From the NCBI RefSeq assembly GCF_001310275.1, contig NZ_LGYZ01000096.1, positions 1 through 45,122 on the forward strand: a stretch of DNA of 45,122 nucleotides. Direction: 5' to 3'. Of the stretch, positions 39,151 to 45,122 are shown piece by piece. A model generated the notes under the pieces. That model did not search any database. It was given only the letters and a program-made list of their open reading frames with translations, and was not told the DNA's origin. The first letter of the stretch is position 1. Every line of letters begins with the position of its first letter. This DNA comes from Nocardia arizonensis. Its GTDB lineage: Bacteria > Actinomycetota > Actinomycetes > Mycobacteriales > Mycobacteriaceae. The translations under genes and the position numbers were made by a program.

Positions 39151-41709
39151 TCACACGAGCAGCGAGCCGTGTCCCATGGCGCGAAGCATCGACAATAGCT
39201 CCGAACGCGATCCGGCACCGATTCGGCGGCGGATGCGGGCGACATGATGCTCCACCGTTTTCGCGGAAATGTACAGGCGAGCGCCGATTTCCCGGTACGT
39301 CAGACCCAGCAGTACCAGCTCGGCCACCTCGCGTTCACGCTCGCTCAGCATGGCGGCGGTGTCGGCGGCCGGGGCGGGCTCGGCGGTGCGACCGCGCGGG
39401 GCGGTCGGCGCGGGCGGTCGCGTTGGCCGAGGTTCGGGCGGGCGGGATTCGGCCCGGATCGCGCGGGCCGTCTTCAGCAGCGCGGTGGCGGTGGCCGCGT
39501 CGCCCGCGGCCAAGGCGGCCTCGCTGGCCAGCCGCGCGGCGTCCCAGGTGAGTCCGATGCCGCACAGTCCGGTGACCGCCGCGGCCACGTGCGGGGCCGA
39601 CACCTCGCCGCGCAGTACGAAGACCCAGGTGCGCCCGGCGTCGGCGAGGACGGCGGCGTGCCGGTCACCCGCTTCCGCCGCGGACTTGAGCAGCCGCGCG
39701 TGCGGCAGCAGCCGGTCGGGACTCTCGTGCGCGATCGCCGCCTGCACCCCGTACCAGTGGAAGGCATTCGCCCACGCGGACGGCTGACCCAGACGGACCA
39801 GCAGCGTCGCGCACGACTCGACCAGCGGCAGCACCCGCCGCTCGTCCTTCAGCCGGATGCCTGCCAACCACAGTTCGCCGACGGGCAGCAGTGCCAGCAG
39901 ATCGGCGTCGACGTCGTCGAACAGCGGATAGGCCGCCTGCCAGGCGCGGGTGAGCGCGGCCTGATCACCGCCGCGGCGGGCGAGTCCGACCGCGACGCCG
40001 TGCGCGAGCAGCCTGTCGCGGGGATCGAGCGCGGCCGAGTCGATCGCGGCGACGGTGTCGGCGGCGCGCTGTTCGTCACCGCCGAGCATCGCGACCCAGG
40101 CCGCGAGCACCCGCGACTGCGGACCCCGCGCGTCACGCCCGCAGGTGTGGGCCAGTGTCTCGCCCGCGCGTCGCGGCTCGCCCGTGCTCAGACACAGCAG
40201 GATCGCGAGGGAGACGGCGGTGCACGGCAGGAATCGGTCGGCGGTCGCGTCCAGACGCGCGGCCTGCACGAGCGCCGAGACCGCCGCGCCGGGATCGGTC
40301 GCGGGTACCGACAGCGTGTCGGCCAGTGCCGTCGCGACCAGCCGGGCCTGGGTATCGGCCTCGGTGGGCGGCCATTGCGCGGCCGTACCGGACAGTTTCT
40401 CGGCGGTGGCGAGGTCACCGGCCAGACAGTGCACGGTCGCGGCCACCGCCCAGTCGGCGTGCACCCGGTGCCCGCCGAGCCAGGTGTAGAGCTGAGCGGC
40501 GCGGGTGATCAGACCGCGCCGGGTCAGCACGCCCGCGCAGATCCGCACCGCGTCCCTCAGATCCGCTGCCGCGACATCGGGGCGGGCCAGCACCGGTTCG
40601 GCGAGCCGCATCGCGGTCTCGCCGTCGCCGACGCGGGCCGCGGCCTCGGCCCAGCGCAGGGCGATGCGCTCGATCTCCGCGCCCGCCGACGCCGCCGCCG
40701 CGTAGTACCGCACCGCGTCCGGCCCCGCGTGACCCGCCGCGGCGCAGAGGAATTCGGCCAGGCGCGGATCGCGAACGCCGGATTCGGCGAAGGCGAGCGC
40801 GGTCTGGTCGCGCAGCAGACCGGCATCGAGGCGCGCGGCCAGCAGCCTGCGCTGCACATCGAGATAACGGCGGTCGCCGAGTACGGTGCGCAGTGCCGGG
40901 ACCGCCGGGGCCAGCAGCAGATCGGCATCGGTGACCAGGGCGCTCGCGCGGGCGCGGTCGATGAGTCCGCGCGCCGCCTCGGCGTCGATGCCGAGCACGT
41001 CGGTGAGTTCGCTGGAATCGAGTCCGGTACCGGTGGTCGCGACCGCGAGAGTCTCGAGCAGGTCGGGTTCGAGATTGTCCAATTGGGTACGCGCCCAATG
41101 GGATACGGCCTCGTCCGCGGCGCGGGCGGCGGCGTCGAGCCGGGTCGAGCAGGCCGCGGTGAGCGCCGCGACGACGCCGCCGCGGATACCGCCGGTCTGT
41201 TGGTGGATGTGCTGTGCCAGCGAGCGCGGCACAGCCAAACCCAGTTCCCGAGCGAACGGTCCGATATCGGAGATGCCAAGCGGGCGCAGATCGATGACGC
41301 GGCCGCGTCGGGCGACGACCTCGGCCAGGGTGCGCAGCCGCTCGTCGTGGGGACGCGGCTGGACCGCCACCACAACCGTGTGATCGCCGGATTCGATGGC
41401 GGCGCAGAGTGATTCGAGTTCGGATTCGGGAAGAGTGTGCGCGTTGTCGATGATCAGCGCCGGTGCGGGCGCGTAGTCCTGGGCGGTGGGGGGAACGGGG
41501 GCGGTTTGCGCGGGGCGCGATTGGCAGAGCTTGTCCCACAACGCGACCCCGCGGGATCTGAGTCTGGTGCGCACTGCCGCAAGCAGGGTCGACTTACCCG
41601 TGCCCGAACGTCCCCGGATCAGCACGGCGATCGGTTCACGGTCCGCGGAATCCAACTCGCGGAAGATGTCTCGCGCATACGGCATGGTGTCGAATGCGGT
41701 GTCAGCCAC
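39151..41709 (-). CDS. iniR: Large LuxR-family ATPase regulator, IniR-like
   Basis: An 852-residue regulator from GTG 41709, overlapping the upstream Hsp70-like gene by eight bases. It has a P-loop G33-R-S-G-T-G-K39-S40, a Walker B-like strand (APALIIDNAHTLPESELESL), a long helical sensor region, and a C-terminal LuxR HTH (LSEREREVAELVLLGLTYRE, then IGARLYISAKTVEHHVARI). This is the STAND/MalT-like plan. Size and location next to an iniB-like gene match M. tuberculosis Rv0339c (IniR), the reported activator of the iniBAC envelope-stress operon. By analogy it controls the divergent IniB-type gene at 43825; this is inferred from synteny. An open frame extends upstream but is arginine-rich shadow. 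Confidence 0.85.
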   Translation of the reverse strand: MADTAFDTMPYARDIFRELDSADREPIAVLIRGRSGTGKSTLLAAVRTRLRSRGVALWDKLCQSRPAQTAPVPPTAQDYAPAPALIIDNAHTLPESELESLCAAIESGDHTVVVAVQPRPHDERLRTLAEVVARRGRVIDLRPLGISDIGPFARELGLAVPRSLAQHIHQQTGGIRGGVVAALTAACSTRLDAAARAADEAVSHWARTQLDNLEPDLLETLAVATTGTGLDSSELTDVLGIDAEAARGLIDRARASALVTDADLLLAPAVPALRTVLGDRRYLDVQRRLLAARLDAGLLRDQTALAFAESGVRDPRLAEFLCAAAGHAGPDAVRYYAAAASAGAEIERIALRWAEAAARVGDGETAMRLAEPVLARPDVAAADLRDAVRICAGVLTRRGLITRAAQLYTWLGGHRVHADWAVAATVHCLAGDLATAEKLSGTAAQWPPTEADTQARLVATALADTLSVPATDPGAAVSALVQAARLDATADRFLPCTAVSLAILLCLSTGEPRRAGETLAHTCGRDARGPQSRVLAAWVAMLGGDEQRAADTVAAIDSAALDPRDRLLAHGVAVGLARRGGDQAALTRAWQAAYPLFDDVDADLLALLPVGELWLAGIRLKDERRVLPLVESCATLLVRLGQPSAWANAFHWYGVQAAIAHESPDRLLPHARLLKSAAEAGDRHAAVLADAGRTWVFVLRGEVSAPHVAAAVTGLCGIGLTWDAARLASEAALAAGDAATATALLKTARAIRAESRPPEPRPTRPPAPTAPRGRTAEPAPAADTAAMLSEREREVAELVLLGLTYREIGARLYISAKTVEHHVARIRRRIGAGSRSELLSMLRAMGHGSLLV

Positions 41710-43528
41710 CGTTGCCTCCGAGGACCTCGCCGGGCACCCGCAATACCGTGCCGACCGCGCCACCGACGCCGTCGATGGTGTCGGAAAGCACGCCCGTGGG
41801 CAGGCTCGGGGTCTGCGGCTTGGGCAGCGACGGTTGCGTCGGCGCCGGGACCTGCTGGGTCGGTTGGGGTTGCGGCTGCGGGGCGGGCTGGGGTTGCGGC
41901 TGTGTCTGGGATTGCTGCGGCGCGGGCGAGTCGGGGGCGGGCGCCGGGCGCGGCGCGTCCTGCCCCTGGGGTTGTCCGGTCTGTCCCGGTTGGCCCTGCG
42001 TATTCCCCGTCTGGTCGGGTCGGGCGCCATTGGCGACCGACACCGCGGTACTGCCCGGCGCGCCGCTCGCGGGTGCGCCCGGCGGGGCTCCCGTCGACGG
42101 TTGGGAACCCGGTGTGAGTGGGTCGGCGGCGGGTTGGACCGACGCCGAACCCGCGCCGGTCGGCGTGGTCTGCTCCGTGGTGGCGGCATCCCGGTCCGAG
42201 GGCGGACCGGTGCCCGAATCGCCGCCGGTGCCGATGGCGACCGTGCCGCCCGCGAGCAGCGCGATCAAAACGGCCGCGCTCGCGATGACGGCGGCTCGTC
42301 CGCGTGCGGGATGTCGGGGCGGACTCGGTGTCGGCGGTTCCGGGACGCGGGCGGTCGGGGCGCGCGGAATCGGAGTGGTCGCGACGGCCTCGGCCTCGGC
42401 GGGCGGCGGCAGGATCAGCGCGCGCGGGGAGGGCGCGACCGTGGCCTTCAGCAGGTCGGCGGCCAGCAGCGCCGCCCCGCGCGCACTCGTCTGGGCGGGC
42501 GCGTCCGCGGCGACCACGGGCAGGCCGAACTCGGTGGAGATCAGTTCGGCCACCAATGGGATGGACGCGCCGCCGCCGGTCAGCAGGATGCGGCTGATAT
42601 CGGGGATGTCGAGTCCGGCTCGGTGGACGGTGTCACGCATAAGAGCCAGCGAGGTCAGCAGCGGCCCGCGCAGCAGATCCTCGAGTTCGTCGCGGATCAG
42701 GCGGATCTGCTGACCGTTCGGGACGCTCGGGTCGAGGTGGACCGGAACAACCGTAGCGGTATTTATGGAAAGCGATTCTTTCGCTTTTCGGCAACGCTCC
42801 CGCAGCGCCGACAATTCCCTTTCCGAAGCCGGGTCGAAGGGATCGAATTCCTTTCCATTCAGCGCATTTGCCAGGACATAGCGCATGGTCAGGAGATCGA
42901 ATTCGGCCCCGGCGATGTCGACATTGCGCAGCGGCGGTCCCAGCGGACCCGCCTGCGCGCCGGTGCGCAGCACCGACAGCGTGAGGCCGGTCGCGCCGAG
43001 GTCGTAGACGAGAATCGCGCCCTCGCCGAGTCGACCGTGCGCCGCCTCGAGCCAGCGCACCGCGGCCGTCTGCTCCGGGACCAGCGTCACCTCCGCCTGT
43101 CCGGCCTCGGCCAGCGCCGCGCGCTGCGCGCGCACCGTGTGCGTCGACCAGCGCGCCGGATGACAGGCCACCACCGCGTCGGGGGTTCGTCCTGTCGCGG
43201 AGGCTGTTTCATCGATCAGACAGGCCACCGCGGTCGCCGTCAGATCCGCCGCGCGATGGGTCGACCCGTCCTCGGCCAGCATGTCGACCGGGTCGCCGAC
43301 CCGGTCGAGGAAGCCGTCGAGCAGTACCGCGCGCGTGTGTCCGGTGCGGGTCGCCGCCGATCCGAAGACCGGCGCGGCGCCGTCGGCCACCCGCACCACA
43401 CTCGGATGGGTCAGGACCAGACCGGACGCGACCGGGTCGGCGGTGAGGTCACCGGGACCTCCCGACGCCGCGACCGCGACCGACTGCAACGCTCCAACCG
43501 TGATGCCGAGCGCCAGACGCTCTGTCAT
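41702..43528 (-). CDS. Membrane-anchored Hsp70-like protein in the iniR operon
   Basis: A 608-residue protein from ATG 43528 behind CGAGG. The first 370 residues have the actin/Hsp70 fold: ALGITVGALQSVAVAASG (degenerate phosphate 1), AILVYDLGATGLTLSVLR (phosphate 2), ERCRKAKESLS (connect region) and RILLTGGGASIPLVAELIST (adenosine). There is no peptide-binding domain. One membrane segment (AAVIASAAVLIALLAGGTVA) leads to a 200-residue Pro/Gln/Ala-rich outer tail. The gene overlaps iniR by eight bases, so the two are coupled. This suggests the protein senses or transmits an envelope signal with IniR. It is larger than, but organised like, the protein at 20576-22033. Confidence 0.82.
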   Translation of the reverse strand: MTERLALGITVGALQSVAVAASGGPGDLTADPVASGLVLTHPSVVRVADGAAPVFGSAATRTGHTRAVLLDGFLDRVGDPVDMLAEDGSTHRAADLTATAVACLIDETASATGRTPDAVVACHPARWSTHTVRAQRAALAEAGQAEVTLVPEQTAAVRWLEAAHGRLGEGAILVYDLGATGLTLSVLRTGAQAGPLGPPLRNVDIAGAEFDLLTMRYVLANALNGKEFDPFDPASERELSALRERCRKAKESLSINTATVVPVHLDPSVPNGQQIRLIRDELEDLLRGPLLTSLALMRDTVHRAGLDIPDISRILLTGGGASIPLVAELISTEFGLPVVAADAPAQTSARGAALLAADLLKATVAPSPRALILPPPAEAEAVATTPIPRAPTARVPEPPTPSPPRHPARGRAAVIASAAVLIALLAGGTVAIGTGGDSGTGPPSDRDAATTEQTTPTGAGSASVQPAADPLTPGSQPSTGAPPGAPASGAPGSTAVSVANGARPDQTGNTQGQPGQTGQPQGQDAPRPAPAPDSPAPQQSQTQPQPQPAPQPQPQPTQQVPAPTQPSLPKPQTPSLPTGVLSDTIDGVGGAVGTVLRVPGEVLGGNGG

Positions 43529-43824
43529 TCGTGAACCTCGTTCGAAAACTCAGTGGGGCCCGATAGTCGCTGGTGCGTAGTCCGGTGGGTGCGAAGCGGA
43601 GCTCCGGCCGACGCACCCGTTCTGTCGGTTGCTGGCGAGGAACCGTTACCGGCAGTCGGGGAACTGCGGGGAAATTCCCCTAATGCCGTTGTGGCCCCTA
43701 ATGGGTTTCCGATGCGCGGTGTGGGGATCGGCCCCGTTTCGGAGTAACGAGTTCGGTCCCTACCGTGAAATGGATTTTAACGACCGCGGATGGAAGAGGT
43801 CCGCCGATCCCAGGAGAAGATCCG
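43529..43824. promoter_or_regulatory. Divergent promoter region of the iniR operon and iniB-like gene
   Basis: The 296 bp gap contains a palindrome GGGGAA-A-TTCCCC at 43668-43680, and a direct repeat CCCCTAATG at 43677-43685 and 43695-43703, 18 bp apart. On the Hsp70 side there is a GGGTGCG/CGCACCC inverted pair (43587-43593 and 43612-43618). AGGAGA (43812-43817) is the ribosome site of the iniB-like gene. The repeats are good candidates for regulator binding; a precise promoter is not assigned. Confidence 0.5.
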
Positions 43825-45122
43825 ATGACCCCCAATGCGATTCTCGAGTTCATCTTGAACCTGCTGCGTGATCGTGATGCGGCGCTGGGCTACTGCGCCA
43901 ATCCCGATCAGGCGCTCGCCGCGGCGGGCCTGTCCGCGGTCAGTCCCGAGGACATCGCGGCGGTCGCGCCGATGGTCGCCGAATCGGCCCTGGTCACGGG
44001 CGGCTCCCAGCTGTCGGCCATCGTCGCCGCGGGCGGTAACGCCGCCGCGGCCGCCACTTTGGGCGCGGCGGCCGCCGTAGCCGCCGACGCCGGAGTCGGA
44101 GTCGGCGCGGGCACCGGCGCCGACATCGGTCTCACCGGCGACACCGGACTGGACCTCGACCTCACCGGCGCACTCGGCGCCGCCGCCGACGCGGCCGTTC
44201 AAGCGGGCGCCACCCTCGGCGCGGGGCTCGACGCCCTCGCCGATCTCGGCGGCGCCATCGGCCTCGGTGGCAGCGCCGACACGAACCTCGAAGGCTCTCT
44301 GGACACGGGTGCGGGCCTCGACCTCGACGCCGCCATGAACTCCGCCGCCGGACTGGCCGGAGCCCTCGGCGCCGCCGCCGGGCTCGGGGCGGGCCTCACC
44401 GGAACCCCCGGCGTCACCGCCGATCTCGCCGCGGGCCTGAACGGAGTCCTGAACTCCGCCGCCGACTTGGGCGCGGGCTCGAACGCCGATCTCGGCGCGG
44501 CCCTCGATGTCGCCACCGGGCTGGGCGCAAACCTAACCGCCGCTGCGACCGGCGCGGCCGCCGCGGCAGGTTCGCTCGGTGCTGATCTGACCGCAGCGGT
44601 GGGTGGAGCTACGACCGCGGCAGGTTCGCTCGGTGCCGACCTGACCGCCGCGGTGGGTGGAACCACGAGCGCGGCGGCTTCGCTCGGTGCTGATCTGACT
44701 GCCGCGGTGGGTGGAACCACCACTGCCGCAGCCGATCTCGGTGGGGTCCTGTCGGGCGCGGTGGACGCCGCATCGGGTGCGAACTCGGGTGGCGCATTGT
44801 CCGTGGATGCCGATCTCGGTGCAGATTTGAGCGGTGCCCTTTCGGGCGCGACCGATGTCGCGGGTTCCCTCGGCGGTGCGCTCAATGGTGCGGCGGGCGC
44901 GGTCGGTGGACTCGGCGCATCCCTCGGAGGTTCGGCATCGGGTGCGACGGACGCCGTGACCGCTCTGGGCGCGAATGCGGGTGGCGCACTCGGGGGTGTC
45001 GTCGACGCGGGTGTGGGCGTCGAAGGTGCGCTCGCCGGCGTGGCGGACGTCGGGACTCACCTCGACGCGGGTCTCGGTGGCGCGGTGGACGCCGCGGCGG
45101 GGCTGGGGGCAAGTGCCGGTGG
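43825..45122 (+). CDS. iniB: IniB-like Gly/Ala repeat protein, truncated by the window edge
   Basis: From ATG 43825 the frame stays open to the last base, giving at least 432 residues. The first 70 residues are a helical head (TPNAILEFILNLLRDRDAAL, then CANPDQALAAAGLSAVSPED) similar to the N-terminus of mycobacterial IniB. The remainder is a long Ala/Gly/Leu/Asp repeat region with units like LGADLTAAVGGTT. There are no cysteines after C24 and no signal peptide. In M. tuberculosis iniB begins the isoniazid-induced iniBAC operon, whose IniA and IniC are dynamin-like. Whether iniA and iniC follow here lies outside the window. The divergent regulator is IniR-like. Confidence 0.8.
   Translation, partial: MTPNAILEFILNLLRDRDAALGYCANPDQALAAAGLSAVSPEDIAAVAPMVAESALVTGGSQLSAIVAAGGNAAAAATLGAAAAVAADAGVGVGAGTGADIGLTGDTGLDLDLTGALGAAADAAVQAGATLGAGLDALADLGGAIGLGGSADTNLEGSLDTGAGLDLDAAMNSAAGLAGALGAAAGLGAGLTGTPGVTADLAAGLNGVLNSAADLGAGSNADLGAALDVATGLGANLTAAATGAAAAAGSLGADLTAAVGGATTAAGSLGADLTAAVGGTTSAAASLGADLTAAVGGTTTAAADLGGVLSGAVDAASGANSGGALSVDADLGADLSGALSGATDVAGSLGGALNGAAGAVGGLGASLGGSASGATDAVTALGANAGGALGGVVDAGVGVEGALAGVADVGTHLDAGLGGAVDAAAGLGASAG
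44566..44727 (+). repeat. Three tandem 54 bp repeats in the iniB-like gene
   Basis: Units at 44566-44619, 44620-44673 and 44674-44727 each encode 18 residues of the type AGSLGADLTAAVGGATTA. They differ by a few mostly third-position or conservative changes. The array is a likely site of length variation between strains. Confidence 0.8.

Noticed and set aside
39244..41412. 722-codon plus-strand frame
   Set aside because: Antisense shadow of the LuxR-type regulator; glycine/arginine-rich product with no family.
41710..42189. N-terminal extension of the IniR-like regulator to 42189
   Set aside because: The added residues are an Arg/Pro-rich shadow of the Hsp70-like gene tail. GTG 41709, which begins right at the end of that gene, gives a sensible ATPase N-terminus.
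44199..44885. Minus-strand 228-codon Ala/Pro-rich frame within the iniB-like gene
   Set aside because: Complement of the Gly/Ala repeat region; the plus-strand frame has a ribosome site and a conserved IniB-like head.

Overview
This is a high-GC actinobacterial chromosome segment, most likely from Nocardia or a close relative. The evidence is the mycolata-type gene set: WXG100 proteins, a TNT-type NADase, DUF5753 regulators, heterodimeric acyl-CoA dehydrogenases, IniB and IniR homologues, a DCD:DUT-type dCTP deaminase and GTG/TTG starts. No tRNA, rRNA, CRISPR array or intact insertion sequence was found.

Region by region: (1) 1-1745 is decayed DNA with an internally deleted UvrD-like helicase and a truncated DrmC-like phospholipase D, the likely remains of a DISARM-type defence locus. 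(2) 1916-4465 is a complete type VII secretion toxin cassette: two WXG100 proteins, a toxin ending in a Tox-REase-7-like nuclease, and a HEAT-like putative immunity protein. (3) 4487-10116 is accessory: a small hypothetical, a frameshifted gene, a secreted TAP-like hydrolase, a Sec-exported TNT NAD-glycohydrolase with a small partner, an IS1634-family transposase remnant, a secreted beta-rich/glycine-rich protein and a small lipoprotein. (4) 10113-13729 holds an unusual double-HTH DUF5753 regulator divergent from a small XRE protein, minor membrane and small ORFs, and a PAP2 phosphatase. (5) 13856-26724 is mostly chromosomal backbone: SDR, dcd, a regulator pair, an alanine/aspartate-type aminotransferase, a YibE/F membrane protein, a membrane-anchored Hsp70-like protein, UDP-glucose dehydrogenase, a YdcF protein and two overlapping acyl-CoA dehydrogenases. 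(6) 26793-29196 is a second WXG100-WXG100-toxin-immunity cassette, on the minus strand. (7) 29601-39108 holds a membrane iron-sulfur reductase like M. tuberculosis Rv0338c with a repetitive tail, a secreted protein, an NRDE/TANGO2 protein, two tandem alpha-lytic-like serine proteases and a membrane protein with an actin-like-derived head. (8) 39151-45122 is an iniR/iniB-like locus: an Hsp70-like membrane protein and a large LuxR-type ATPase regulator, divergent from an IniB-type Gly/Ala repeat protein cut by the window edge.

The backbone order (dcd, aminotransferase, udgA, Rv0338c-like reductase, iniR, iniB) follows M. tuberculosis Rv0321-Rv0341 as I recall it, with toxin cassettes and secreted-protein genes between. 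The most interesting content is the pair of toxin cassettes, which share architecture and secretion-tail motifs but carry unrelated toxin ends. Next are the Sec-exported TNT toxin with its partner, the iniR/iniB-like locus, and several strong unexplained DNA palindromes in front of regulators and membrane proteins.
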